From Notospermus geniculatus (lineage: Eukaryota > Nemertea > Pilidiophora > Heteronemertea > Lineidae), in assembly GCA_002633025.1 (NCBI GenBank), contig NMRB01001027.1, positions 1 through 64,000 on the forward strand: DNA of 64,000 nt, given 5' to 3'. Each line of letters opens with the position of its first letter. The stretch's first letter is position 1. Of the stretch, positions 25,140 through 37,423 are shown piece after piece. The notes below the pieces were generated by a model. The model was not told the DNA's origin, did no database searches, and was given only the letters and a program-made list of their open reading frames with translations. The position numbers and the translations under genes were made by a program.

Positions 25140-25330
25140 TTCCTGCTGTTAGAAGCCACCACCAGTTAACGTCATGAAATTTGACGACATCACAGAGAAG
25201 AAGTCACGTGCATGCCACAGCGTCATCCATAATGACATGGAGGCCACGGCTTACATCTGTGAGGTCAAATTCTGTGACGTTCAAGGACCGCTAACAGGCG
25301 GCCTCTAACGGCAGGTAAGTCTCCCATTGC
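25140..25330. mobile_element. long-TIR MITE, GGACCGCTAAC family (copy 1)
   Basis: Right end GGACCGCTAACAGGCGGCCT followed by CTAACGGCAGGTAAG, with a diverged inverse at the left (GAAGCCACCACCAGTTAACG). The interior (GACATCACAGAGAAGA, CGGCTTACATCTGTGA) aligns to the reverse complement of 36235-36420, so the two copies are inserted in opposite orientation. Confidence 0.7.
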
Positions 25331-25930
25331 CTGAGGTAGGTACTGCCTGGCAACGTAACAACCCCCTTAGCCAAATACTTACCTCAAGACATAACAACTT
25401 TTTCAAATCTGGTCCATAATCCATCCTCCCATAGCAGGGCTTTGGTCTCGCCCCTCTTCATACACTCGCAAAGAGTGAGTGAGTGGAAGAAGAGGAGCGA
25501 GGTAATAACCCCTGCTGTGGAAGGATGCCATAAGCAGATCTTCTTCTCATCACAGCTCTATTCAGCACCAGTATCAACACCCAAAATATACTGTAATTTC
25601 TCGAGGAAATCTGTATTGATCTGTCCGATGGCATTGCTAAGTTTCACCAGAGGTTAATTACTTTCTTGTACTCAGCGTGACTGTCAGGCCAGTCTATGTG
25701 ATATACTATGACCACCTGCTATGAAAGTGATGGAAGATGGTGATAAAAAACACGAGTATTGAAGAAACCAGATTTATATATTATTCTCGGAGAATCTACC
25801 ATGCTGGCAATTTCTCACACCAACAGCAGTTTGGTATCAGAATCTCTTCCAACACATGCATTATTTATCATTCGTTCAGACTAGTAATGCAAGTCTATGG
25901 GTTACCCATCTTTGCCTTTACATGTATTCT
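25331..25930. other. no gene seen
   Basis: CTTCATACACTCGCAAAG-like and GAGTGAGTGAG simple sequence only. Confidence 0.35.
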
Positions 25931-25934
25931 CTTA

Positions 25935-26137
25935 TATGTGTGGCGGTCTAGGAACACCCGTCGGGTGTCACATTTGAGGAAAGTGTTAAAGGCCTTGTTG
26001 AACCCACACATTTCAAAAGCTGAAATGTAATTCGTAACAGGTAAACAGTAACAGATCAATGCACATGCAGCCAATCTGACAGCCCTTGTTGATCATTTGG
26101 CAACATCCAACGGGTTTTCCTGGCCCGCCACACATAT
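25935..26137. mobile_element. MITE, TGTGGCGGTCTAGG family (copy 1)
   Basis: Ends ATGTGTGGCGGTCTAGGAAC and ..CCTGGCCCGCCACACAT are inverted. The interior TTTGAGGAAAGTGTTAA and CTGACAGCCCTTGTTGATCA is shared with 62171-62374 (same orientation) and with 56523-56722 (opposite orientation). Confidence 0.8.
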
Positions 26138-27210
26138 TATAGAGAAGCCTGCAAAGTACATGAAGATTGTCTTCAAATGTCTTCATCACTGCTCCCTTTG
26201 CAGCAACCTGACTCTCTGGTGTCTTTGGCTAATCACCTTGTACCAATGTGCCAAATCTTATTATCAAGTGCTGACAAGGCTAGAGAGAGCAGTCCCTTCA
26301 CTGTCTATAAATTCCCATCAGGGCAACTTCGCCACCACAGTCCCCAGCTATTTATTTTCAATTATATAAGGAACAAATTAGATTTGTGTGTATTCATGTT
26401 CTCTGATTGTCTGGGAGATTCTATACAGTCATATCTATTATTCTTCCTTCATTCTATATTCCAACAATAAGTCTGTCTATTATGCTACAAAATTCACCTT
26501 GATTTGATATACTGACCAATTATGAGACCAATACAGATTCTGGATTCTGTCAATTAGAGCCAAATTTGTCTCCAAACTGGTGCAGCTTTAGTAGGCGAGG
26601 AGTCTACTTGCCAAGCTTCCACCACTTGCTTTAGGACAGGCATTCTGCCAAACCAGGTATGACAAGAACACTTCCAAGATGAGGTTGGACAGTGAGGCAT
26701 TCTGCCTGCTGATAGCGACAGTTCATTTTCACCAAAAAAATGAAGGAAAGGCTCTTTGCAACATTATAGAACCTTGGAGGAATTACACTTGTCAAGTATA
26801 AGTCCTCCAGATAGAACAGAGGTACCTTCTGTCATTTGCTTTTTAGTCAGCAACATATTGTCAACGAACAAGTCTTTAGTCTAGACATGCTCAATTATCT
26901 GAACTTCCTGCTGACTTAAGGGCAACGTAAGTCATGAAGGGATCTATCTATTTGAAAGTCAACTTGCCCAAAGCACCAGGACATCGAGGGATCAAATCAA
27001 GAACCAATTCGTAGTCTAGACATCTGAGTTTTGTTACATCTTTTAGGATGGTGGTATTGTATACTACAAAGTCACGTACATTTTCAGTGACTCCTCGTAT
27101 AAATATCAGGCAGTCTGGTGCTCTTTCCCTGCTTTGCATCTAAAGGGTAGTGAGTGCATGTGTCTGCCTGGCTAAATATCAAAGGAGTCAACTCCCAGTC
27201 TGAGAGTGAT
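26138..27210. other. no gene assigned
   Basis: A minus-strand frame at 26948-27139 (64 codons: ENVRDFVVYNTTILKDVTKL) is preceded by a plausible acceptor (CACTACCCTTTAG|ATG). I cannot relate it to a family or to neighbouring exons, so it is not called as a gene. Confidence 0.3.
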
Positions 27211-27336
27211 ATTAGGGAGGTTTCGCAAGCGCCCGGTTAGGGCCTACGACGACGTTTATCTATTGTGTGGGTATACCCAAACAATAGATAAAAGTCGTCA
27301 CATGGCCTAACCGGGCGCTTGCGAAACCTCCCTAAT
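27211..27336. mobile_element. foldback MITE, GCAAGCGCCCGGTTAG family
   Basis: ATTAGGGAGGTTTCGCAAGC..CCGGTTAGG against CCTAACCGGGCGCTTGCGAAACCTCCCTAAT, with an inner second palindrome (TTATCTATTGT..ACAATAGATAA). A single end of the family (GGTTTCGCAAGCGCCCAGTT) is found at 50063-50097 without its partner. Confidence 0.8.
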
Positions 27337-29150
27337 GTAAGTTTTTAGCCACAAACAAGAACTTCTTGATTTTTGCCATCCACAGCTATGGTAGATTCTC
27401 AACCTGTGGAGATGTGGGCCAACTACCTGCACTTCTACACCAATTTCAAAGATTACTCAACTTCAAAAAAATAAAGGAACATGAGTTGAAAGATTTGCTT
27501 ACCCCTTGCATGAATTATGCCAGTCACCACATGGCACGCAATAATATGAACCTCTCCGATGAATGTAATATATCCTATCCATTTTTATGAATTGATATCT
27601 GGCACTTCTCAACAACCTGGCCTGAACGCAGGTATCAAGAGGAGAATGAAGAAAAGTATGCGGAAATATGATAGAAATATCAACGAACATTCTAAAAGCA
27701 TTTTTAAAACATTACTTCATTCTTAGTGATGTTTGTCTGGGTCCAAGTTCACAAACATTTTCATGTTTTCACCTGCAGAATTTGTTTTGAAATATCCGTC
27801 TCGTGTCCTACTGAATTCCGAGTTTGGTGGATGGCTAGCACACCTCAAAGTATTACCAAACCGAATACAGCTAAGAATTTCAAGGTATTCACTCGTCAAC
27901 GTTGGTAGAAGCAAGTCACAAGTCAAAATATTCCAGCATTTTCTTTGACTTCAAAATTTGTACCACGACACTAACTCACCAAATGTGAAAATCCGTGAAA
28001 GCAGTTTGATCAACTTCTGTCTTGTGTGCCACAAAACTGAAGTTGCGTTGATATCTCATTAGAGAAGTAATTTGTTTTCCATTGGACGTTACCTTGACAT
28101 GTTTTTATAACTAAGGAGCCAACTTATCAGAGAATCAATGTTTGTAGGAGGCCGGATGTATATCCACAACAGATCTGATCAGAAATGATCTATCTTAAGC
28201 ACAAACAGACATATCCACAACTATTTCACATCCTGGGAAATATACTCAGCCGTGATGAAGGGAAAATTGTCTGAACGCAATCGGAAAAGCATAAAATTGG
28301 AGGATTTTTTAGCACAGGTAGCTCTAGAACACAACTAAGCAATCGTTCAACAGAGCAAAGAAACCATACCATTGATTGCTGTAGATAAGAAAGCTTCCAT
28401 ATTTCTCAAGAAGTTCGTTGAACACGAGAGCTTCTAAGTGTTACCGTATCTATTTCGGAAAAAGTTGCATTTGAACCGAAACCGTGTCAAGATACCCAGA
28501 TAAATTCAAGTATCTCAACTTGAAACATAATCCTTGGCATGGTCGATCGAATTATCAGAACAAGACTCCTCTTTATCCTATAACTTGTGACTAGATATCC
28601 AGGCTGGTAGGAGCATTCACAAAGATCTTCACTTAATGGTAAAATCTTTCACCAACGATACCAGAGGAATCTTCTTCACTTCTTTCTGATTTTACAGAAT
28701 CGCTTTCAGCGATCCTTGAAATAAATCAACACTCATTTATTGATATTAGCAGCGATATTAGCCACAGTGTACCCTCTGTTAAGCGCCTCGGGATGTAACG
28801 GTAGATAAAAATGTTGAACGCGGTGTATACTAAAAGCAAAACATAACGCCTTACAGGTAAACGTTATGGTGTGTTGAGAATGTTTAGCGTAGGAGATGAA
28901 TTTATTAATAAGACCTCCTGGTACAACTTCCTAGCTCGTCTCACGATGTGGTTTGTGAATCAGACCAAGGTCAGGCTGCCAAATGAAGAGAAATATTTGG
29001 AATACTGACTAACAGCATGATCTATAATGTCTTTAGGCCGAAAAACACATAGAATTCAACTGAATCTTCTCTTCATCAGTTCAGTTCATCACTATTTACA
29101 AAGTTTCAAGGGCATGAAATAATAACAGGTTTCTAAGATGAAAGACATAC
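27337..29150. other. no gene seen
   Basis: No exon or repeat family recognised. Confidence 0.4.
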
Positions 29151-29154
29151 ACCT

Positions 29155-29248
29155 TCCTACCGGACTCAAACCCACGGACTCTCACGTAAGGCATCAATCG
29201 CCAGCACTCAGGGGCAGCACACCTTAATCACTACGCCAAATCCCCCAT
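29155..29248 (-). mobile_element. tRNA-like element with long variable arm
   Basis: Minus strand: GGGGGATTTGGCGTAGTGAT (A box TGGCGTAGTGA), a Ser/Leu-like extra arm, then GTGGGTTTGAGTCC (B box). The acceptor-stem ends do not pair, so this is a tRNA pseudogene or SINE head, not a working tRNA. Confidence 0.5.
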
Positions 29249-29697
29249 CGTCAAGAAAAGATGGTTCAATGAGTCGAATGACCCATGTTCAACAAAGTTT
29301 CGAGGATGTCAATCTGATGCCACAATGATGACACAGAGACGTTCAGAGTCAGAGGACTGCAGGAGGTGTAAGGCATTTTTCATGGCTTATTGTCCGAATA
29401 CACCCTTGGCCATGAAGCAAAGCTTTGACCCAGACAGCTCATTGTTTTTACACCAACTGATCAGCTTACATCCCTCAATATGTGAAAACAATTTTTTGTT
29501 TTCGGATGGGTAACATTACTCCCTGAACGAGCAAAAAGTTGAATGAACTGAACTGTGATATATCTTATCATCCAGAGTCTTGCATTACCCTTGTGTATCT
29601 TGGAACAAATTGCAACAGACATGCAGACTGCAATCTGTTCTTGGAACCCATTACCAAGAGTGTTCATGCTGCGAGATGGAATCCACAGCATTCGAGG

Positions 29698-30425
29698 AAA
29701 TGATCTATCAATCATCATCCTCACTCAAGGGCCTAGTTGTGGGCTATCTTTCCAAATCCTGAAAAGAAGGATCACTGCCCATTGGGGGGAAATCAAACAA
29801 CACTTCGAAACTTTCAGGTGTGGAAGAGTGGTAACTCCAACAGACCTGCCAAGGGTTCTGATACCTTGCTGGTTCAGCTTGGGCAAGATTTTGCTGGAGA
29901 ATGGGCCATTTTGGGGTTGCCTTGCTTGAGCATCTAAAATGTTCACAAAACCGCATGCTGCACAATGTCCTTCAGCGAAGGGCTGTGATTGGTCAGAGCA
30001 TTGGCGGTAAAGCACTGAATACAGAATCAAATGGCAGATCACATGAGCGCTGCCTGAGGAGACGATAGTCAGCAAAATGCAGTTTCTGAAATAGGGGGAC
30101 AATTTTTTTGAAGAGCTTCACTTTTGGGGGAATGCGTGTGTTTACACACAGCTCACGGAGTGGAGAACAGGTATGCCTGAGTCTCCCGCCAAATGCGTGA
30201 GACTTGGCAGGTCTGCTCCAAATAGGCATCCATTCAACATATTGACTAGCATACAGAATTGCAGGAAATGATCTATATTATCATTCCTCACTTAAGGGCC
30301 TAGTTGTTGGTTCACATTCAAAATTCTTGACAGCGGGATATTTCAAGAGTAGAATCAACATTTTGGGAAAATCACACACAACTTCAAAGCTTTCAATTTC
30401 ATGCTTAATGGGTAACTCCAAATCG
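29698..30425. repeat. diverged direct duplication
   Basis: 29698-29840 and 30266-30425 share AAATGATCTAT, CTCACTYAAGGGCCTAGTTG and, at their ends, GGTAACTCCAA. The segment between contains related phrases (GACCTGCCAAG, inverted at about 30200). It is an old local duplication, not coding. Confidence 0.5.
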
Positions 30426-31726
30426 GCATCCGTTCAACAAATTGATTTCACCATTCAACAGCTCCGTTTCCAAGGAGCAATGACGACGTGCAACTGCAAC
30501 GTGAAAACATCCATGATGTTTGTTTTTCTGTACAATATGAAAATTGTGTGGAAAAACTAATAACAAAACAGGCATCAGTGCCAATAATGACCATCCATAT
30601 GGCAATCACTTGCATCTTCATAATGCACTCTGAATAAAACTGCATTCACAACCATGGGCAACGCTATTAACTGCCTCCACAAGAGTGCTAACTTTTTATG
30701 CAAGTTTACCATCTGCTGATTGCTGATTGTTAGCCCAGTTCTTTTTAGAATCAGACTGGAATATAAATCCGATAATCTCAGCTTCCTAAATTACACAGCA
30801 AATGAAAGACACAAGGTTCTTCTGAGCAACCATCTGCTAATTCAGTCAAACTTTTTTCCCTGTACTTTCCGTACTGCAGTTACGTCTTGCTGCAGTGGGT
30901 GCTGATGCTGCAGAGAAGCAGTTGTCTGTTCGGCCAATGATTTATACAAGCACAGCATGGCTTCTTTACCGACTACAGCACCTCCCAATAAATACATCAG
31001 CCTGCGTTGAATTGACAAAGAAGATAGGCAACTCCAAACTTGGTTTGAGATCGGTGATGTTATCAAAGGCGAACTTCATTGAATCCTCATGGGCTTTTGA
31101 TAAGGAATCCTTTTTAGTCTCCAACTAAAGAATTCGACATATATGATTATTTTCATTATCTATTACAAGCCCAAGTTTTTTTATTCCAATTTTCATTTCT
31201 GCAGAGAAGTATTCAAAGTATCACAGTGAATTTTTTTGTCAATTCTCTATGTCAAAGGAACATGATGTGGAGAACATACTGAGATTAGGCCATCTCTAAG
31301 CAATTTAGATGTATTCACCTCCGAGAGCAAGCTGAATGGGCCAAAATGGTAAAATTAATCTTAACTTCTCCCAAGGCTCCTTCTTGGAACGTTTCGTTCA
31401 ATATTGCATAATGAAAACGCTTATGGTTGTGTGAGAGAGGAATACAATTTGCCTCAAGTAGTTCAGACTGCGCTGGTTACTTAGAAGTTATACGCTCGAG
31501 TCAACAGACATGACAGAGGCTGCATGGTTCAAGTTGGGCAGAACAGCAAAAACCGTATGGTTCTTCTGACCATCTAATAGTTTAGGAAACTGAGCTTATT
31601 GGATTCATATTCCTGTCTGAAAGAAGTCTGTCAATGATTCTTTCTGTTTTCTTTTTAAGATCATCAAATTGACAGCAAACTGTCAACATCGTAACGCTGA
31701 ACAGAATGTGATTTCAAGCAGGTATC
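30426..31726. other. no gene seen
   Basis: No exon or repeat family recognised. Confidence 0.4.
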
Positions 31727-32030
31727 CAACATAGAGCACAAAAGACGACACACAAAGTCATCTCCGAATTTTGCAAATTTTCGACCCCAACCGGGGTCTT
31801 CCTCAGGCACTTTCTAGTTGAAATCCCAGAAGTGAATGAGCTGGATCCCAATTATACATATAGATCTCCCTGTTTGCACAGGGTTTCCTTACTTTAGATC
31901 TATATGTATAATTGGAATCCAGCTCATTCACTTCTGGGATTTCAACTAGAAAGTGCCTGAGGAAGACCCCGATTGGGGTCGAAAATTTGCAAAATTCGGA
32001 GATATCTTATGTTTACTATCACTGTTGCAG
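31727..32030. mobile_element. long hairpin element, same family as 3053-3229
   Basis: Outer arms match the 3068-3214 element (CCGAATTTTGCAAATTTTCG and inverse; ATCCAACATAGAGCACAAAA at the left edge). Inside is an additional near-perfect palindrome, with about 31793-31868 pairing with 31896-31970 (for example GGCACTTTCTAGTTGAAATC and its inverse), leaving about 27 bp as loop. Confidence 0.75.
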
Positions 32031-32715
32031 CGTGCTCCAAGAGGAAGTCAGAAATCTCAAAAAAATTGGAATGTGAATTTTACTTTCTATTCTGTCATTT
32101 GCTGAAAGCAAATCAGGAAAATGAAAATTTATGCACTCGTGAAAGCAGCGACAGAGACATCTAAGCAACAGCCGTCAAGAATGTCAGTCTATTTCTGCCT
32201 GCATCAGTAATCTTGACAGGAAGTAGAAAGAACCAAGTTTCCATGACCAATTTTTTAAAATCATATTCAAGATTTTTCACAATTTGACGTGATGCTATTC
32301 GAGCATGGTGATATCTTAATCAATCCTAAAGAAGCTTACGCCTAAACTCAGAGGAATTGAAGAAAATACAGTTAATGTCAGTATCCATGACAACAATCGA
32401 CGGATCAATTTTCCTCTCCGTACAAAATCTTCGATATTTCTACGACTAATTTGGCTGCCTCCTCTTACATGGACTGTTCACAAAAATACCCCCATTCGCT
32501 AATTACAGTGTTTCAAATCGGCAACGAGTATAATGAGGCGTAATTAATGACGATTAGTGACATGAACTTTCCATTAGGGTGTAAATATAGAAATGATTTC
32601 ATGTCGCGGATGATTTCGTAACACTTGTCAAATCTGGTTCTCGATGATAAATAACGGCGCACAAGTTTTTCTCAGCGCCCTATAGTGGCAGAAAGGCCAA
32701 CAACAGAACTAACCA
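32031..32715. other. no gene seen
   Basis: No exon or repeat family recognised. Confidence 0.4.
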
Positions 32716-32827
32716 GGGGACGTTTCATAAAGTTACTTTAAGCTAATGGTACCTTTAACCAAATGGAAAATGCACTGAAGTTAATGGCACCATTACCTTA
32801 ATGTCACTTACTTTATGAAACAGGGGC
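32716..32827. mobile_element. MITE, GTTTCATAAAGT family (copy 1 of tandem pair)
   Basis: GGGGACGTTTCATAAAGTTA..TTAATGGYACC and inverse ending ACTTTATGAAACAGGGGCC. It abuts the next copy, sharing CAGGGGCCTG. Confidence 0.75.
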
Positions 32828-32934
32828 CTGTTTCATAAAGTGATTTTAAGTTAATGGTACCTTTAACCAAATGGAAAATGCATTGAAATTAATGGTACCA
32901 TTTTCTTAAAGTCACTTTATAAAACAGGCCCCTG
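32824..32934. mobile_element. MITE, GTTTCATAAAGT family (copy 2 of tandem pair)
   Basis: GGCCTGTTTCATAAAGTGAT..ATGGTACCTTTAACC and inverse ending AAAACAGGCCCC. Its interior is almost identical to that of copy 1 (CTTTAACCAAATGGAAAATG). Confidence 0.75.
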
Positions 32935-33399
32935 GACTGTATCTTTGAGGCAAATGTTCAACAGAAAATAGATTTTGGGACTTAGCGGGTGGGTGGGTTA
33001 ACAGGCAGGCAGACCCCAGCATCTTACCCCATGCAAATGTCTTGCCTCACTCTTTCTTCTTCTCACTCAAAATGCCAACCAATACAAGTCTATATTCTGC
33101 TTATAAAGACATAAAAAAATTTGCACCTCCCAATCTGCTTGCCTAAACCAAGCAGGCCGCTTATGTCTCTCTGATCTCATTCCCGTATATCTTCCCAGCA
33201 ATATCCCGGTGAAGATTGCAGTGGAGACTGTCGACTTACATCATGCAAAAAATAACATATTCAGCTATTGATCATTTACGCCGAGATCGCCAGCATTGTA
33301 ATGAGTCTAGAACATGAGATGAATGCATATGCGAGAATTGCACAATAATAAAAGAGAAATGCACCAATAAATTCTACACACCACACGGCAATTGCCTGT

Positions 33400-33770
33400 T
33401 AAAACAAATCCCAAATTCCTCAGCCCGTTCAAGACAAGGCCTGATGCAAATCTCACATTATTGCTGCCCCTCCTGACATGGGCTGATACTAAGTCCCCTT
33501 ACCCCTCCAAGACCACGCAGGCCTGATACAAATCAAATCCCAAATTATTTGCAGCCCATGTAGACAAGATTTGATACAAATCCCAAATTCCTGCAGCCCA
33601 TGCAGACAAGATATGATACAAATCCCAAATTCTTGCAGCCCATCTAGATAAGGTCTGATACAAATCCCAAATTCTTGCAGCCCATGTAGACAAGATCTGA
33701 TACAAATCCCAAATTCTTGCAGCCCATCTACACAAGGTCTGATACAAATCCAAAATTCTTGCAGCCTTAA
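33400..33770. repeat. 42-bp minisatellite, about 8.5 copies
   Basis: Unit AATCCCAAATTCTTGCAGCC plus CATGTAGACAAGATCTGATACA. The period is a multiple of three, so the minus strand shows a repeat-coded frame (WAARIWDLYQ). I regard it as non-coding array. Confidence 0.9.
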
Positions 33771-34508
33771 TTGGTTGCTGATTACTATGGATTCACCACC
33801 AGTCAGCAACAGAAAGAAATACAGTAGGCAAAAGTACATTACCATCGTAGTGGTGCCACCTGCAGCAAGTTTGGTTTACTACATCTACTTGATGCAGCTT
33901 GGTACTTACCTGAAAGTAGACAAATTTGATAGAATGGTTAGTTTTAAATGCTTTATGGCTTCATGAAATATAATAAGACCACAAATTACTGCACAAGACA
34001 AATTGGAAGCCCAGTGCCAGATTTCCCTACACTGAAATTAAGAATTTTTTCTTCATCTGCTGCAACCAAAGAGTTATGGAAAATGGCCATCTTTTTAAAA
34101 CCAATGGGCAATCTACAGATGGAGAACATCAAGCAACATCGCTGCTGTATTTACTGCAAAATCAGTGTTGACTCTTGATAAACTGAACATCTTTGTGGAT
34201 TCAATCTTAAAGCTGATGGAGTACAATGTTGAACGAACCGTCGGGGAAATTTGAGCCATGCCAGTCTCGCTTGGTCATGTGATACGATTGATTGACGGCT
34301 GCCCGATATCAGCAGACGCTGTCAATCGTAGAATATCGATTGGTTCCAGAATGACTTTCAAGACTTCATGAACAGAAATGTCAAAGTTTAACCCTTCACA
34401 TCAGGCCCAGTATTTCCAGAAATGTTCCAAAGGAAGGAAGAAGCAGCAGCCCATTTTGGCCCATCACTAGATCCTTCACACCAGTTGAAGTACAAAGTGG
34501 TGACTTTA
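33771..34508. other. no gene seen
   Basis: No exon or repeat family recognised. Confidence 0.4.
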
Positions 34509-34948
34509 TTAAGGAAGACTCCATTCATTGTGTAAAATTTTGGAATTATTGTTAAAGGGAGACTCCATTCATTGTGTAAAATTTTGAAATTATTGTTAAA
34601 GGGAGACTCCATTCATGTGTAAAATTTTGAATTTTTGAAATATCGTTAATACATTCAAATTCATTGATATCTGCAACATGTCATATTTTTTTAACATCAG
34701 CAAACTCATCATTTTAAGTATTTTAATTACATCCCAAGGCGACCATTGCACAGCACATGTAATGTCTTATGTGCTCAATGCATATTTATGAAGGTACAAC
34801 GAATAGGCTGATGCAGTCACAGTATTAGCTCATCCACAACAATAAAGGTCGTCGGCCTATTGACACTGGTGACATCACAACTCATGGCAGTAGTCTCCAT
34901 TGATTGATAAAAATTCAAAAGTTTACAATGAGTGGAGTCTCCCTTTAA
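34509..34948. mobile_element. TTAA-flanked element with tandemly duplicated 5' end
   Basis: The left end AAAGGGAGACTCCATTCATT..GTAAAATTTTG occurs three times at about 44-bp spacing (34510, 34552, 34597). The right end CAATGAGTGGAGTCTCCCTTTAA finishes at 34948. TTAA borders both ends (34597-34600 and 34945-34948). Confidence 0.7.
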
Positions 34949-34949
34949 C

Positions 34950-35020
34950 TCAGGGAATCAAACCTGTGGCCTCTCACGAATCAGATGCTCGACTGCTGCC
35001 ACCACACACCTGCTTTCCAA
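34950..35020 (-). mobile_element. tRNA-like fragment
   Basis: Minus strand: ACAGGTTTGATTCC (B box-like) preceded by GTGGTGGCAGCAGTCGAGCA and an extra-arm-like stretch. Weak, partial SINE or tRNA pseudogene. Confidence 0.3.
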
Positions 35021-36234
35021 CATAAAGAAACAACTACATGTGTACTAGTATATAGATTTGAAAGCAAGCAGTAAGTTGTCAAGACAGCAAAATAGAACTA
35101 AGAATAGACTTTTTCCACACCTCCTGTTTTATATATCCTCATTCAGTCAATCCCAGAGCACAGCATAAACTTGGCAAATAGGATGTCATTAGCCGTGAAT
35201 AATAACCAACTCTGATGGAAAATGTCTTTTTCTTGAATGATTTTTCCCGCAGGAACAGTTTTCCTGGAAGAGATCATTTTTCACACGGCTGACGTTGCTG
35301 CTAAGCCGAGTATGTCCTCATCCAAGCGAATGGGGTATAATTGTGTTTCATTTTGTCTTGGAAGATCTCACCTAATGTAATCTCTGGCTCGCTTCGCAAC
35401 GAAGGATCAAAGGAAGGGAAATGTCTCTCCAAGAACAAGAACTGGTGTGGTGTTATTATTAAACCCAAAACAACTTCAGACTTGCCATTTGTCTTCAGCT
35501 CTTTTCTGAGAAATCTACAGAACTGTGTTGAACATTTTTTGAAAAAATTTGTACCTGTTATAACTTGGGAATATTTTTTGGAATTAAAGGGAATATTTCC
35601 AGAGTCTCTATAGAATTCAGATGAAGTCTTCAGTGAAAATCTTACAAGAAGAGCTATTCTGGGTTTTTTCCTTCAGATGTTAAGTGGAGAGACGTGGAGA
35701 CAACCTGCTTCAGTACACACCCTAAAAGCTCAAACTTCTCAACAATGCTTCACTTCCACCTGAAGACCTTCCTTAAAGTGCGCGTGAGTTAGTTGAAAGC
35801 GCACGCGGGATCATCATATTTTTACCACTTGATCTACGAGGTGAAAGGATGATGGAGAAGATGGAAAATATTTTTGTCTTTCACCTGGAAATCACAACAG
35901 ACGTGACATCCATTAGAGACAGCAGGTGGGTGGAGAGAAGAAGTCTGAGAATAGAAGCATTCTTGAATAGATGCCACGTGATTCCCATCACATTCAGAGG
36001 AATTATTCCTTTTTTTCACTGAATGTGGTTTAATCCGAGGAAAAGATCACAAAGCATGAAAAGGTTGATGACACAACAAAGATGCGACATTGCAAGCTAA
36101 AACCTGGATTAATTTTACGTGTCCTACATTCATTTTGGAGAGATTTTTTAACAAATTGGTATTACTTCCCTACATTTAAGTTGCAGATTAAATGCTGAAC
36201 CCCTTCAATCAAGGATATTTTCAGATTGACCCAT
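35021..36234. other. no gene seen
   Basis: No exon or repeat family recognised. Confidence 0.4.
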
Positions 36235-36420
36235 GCTGTCCTAAAGAGGCCGCCTGTTAGCGGTCCTAGAATGTCACAAAATTTACGTCACGGATGTAAG
36301 CCACGGCGTCCGCAACATTGGATGATGTTGTGGCCTGCACATCTTCTCTGTGACATCAAATTCCATATGGTCTAGGACCGCTAACTGGTGGTAACCTCTG
36401 ACGGCAGTTAACTTCCCCAT
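36235..36420. mobile_element. long-TIR MITE, GGACCGCTAAC family (copy 2)
   Basis: GAGGCCGCCTGTTAGCGGTC..CTAGA and inverse TCTAGGACCGCTAACTGGTG..GTAACCTCTGACGGCAG. The interior matches the reverse complement of copy 1. Confidence 0.7.
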
Positions 36421-37420
36421 TGAGAAGTGTCCTGATTATGGAGGACAAAACAAAAAGAAGTTCTTGACTAATTCAGGACTGGAGTTTGATGTATGTCGCT
36501 CATAGAGAGGTGTCTGCCTGGAGAGTCGTCCAAAAAAGAAAGGTGTCCCACCACAATGAGTCCATCCAACAAACGAACTTTTTACATTACAGGAAACAGA
36601 CAGAAAAAATAATCTTCTCTCCCATAAAAAATCATTGAGGGAGACATTCCCAAAAGAAGCAAAATCATTAGGTCTGGAGCTAAAGGTGAATGGTACTGCC
36701 AACTGATGTCATGAAAAATTCTCTCCACAAAACCACAGCCAACTCATTGCAATGGCTTATGAATTCCTGATGACATTCCCAAGTGCAATAATCCAGCCAA
36801 TATTGGCGGAAGCAAGTGATGGCATATTTACCTCTCCAAGAATTAATCAACAGAACAGCTAACCACAGAGTATGCAGACCTGCACGTAGACCCAGATAAG
36901 GAGACAAGCGATGAATGAGGCGCTCGTGTGTTTGGAAAACACAATGAAGTGTAATTATTTCCACACTAATTTGTTATTTTGCCAATTTCAAAAGCATTCT
37001 AATCAAGATCAAGTATAATTCTCGTCACATGATCGACCTTCTTGGGCAGAATACCACTATGATACTTCGTGTCTCAAACTGCTCTACATCCTTGCCATGC
37101 AGATCAAACTTGGAAGTTTCCTAACACCAAACACATGGTAACTGGTAACAATCAAGAATGGTACATTGTTGTTAAATATGAGTTATCAATCCTGTCCCAG
37201 ATGGTAAATTTAGGAGTTGGTGTGGACTTAGACGACTCATCAAACCACAACTTGAACCCACACAACATCAAGCAGCCCTCATCCCCCAGCCTCAATAATG
37301 ATGCAATCAGTGGAATGGAACCCACGGGTAATTTGATCACCACAGAACAATTTTCATTTGATGGACCAAATCTTCCATTCCTATAATGGTCCGTCTGTCT
37401 ATGAGAAGGGGATCTAAGAC
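36421..37420. other. no gene seen
   Basis: Frames of about 90-100 codons on both strands lack splice context. No repeat family recognised. Confidence 0.35.
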
Positions 37421-37423
37421 TTC

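Noticed and set aside
29155-29248. Functional tRNA-Ser or tRNA-Leu gene
   Set aside because: A and B boxes are present but the acceptor-stem ends do not pair. Better read as a SINE head or pseudogene.
33489-33845. 118-codon minus frame with WAARIWDLYQ-type repeats
   Set aside because: By-product of the 42-bp minisatellite.
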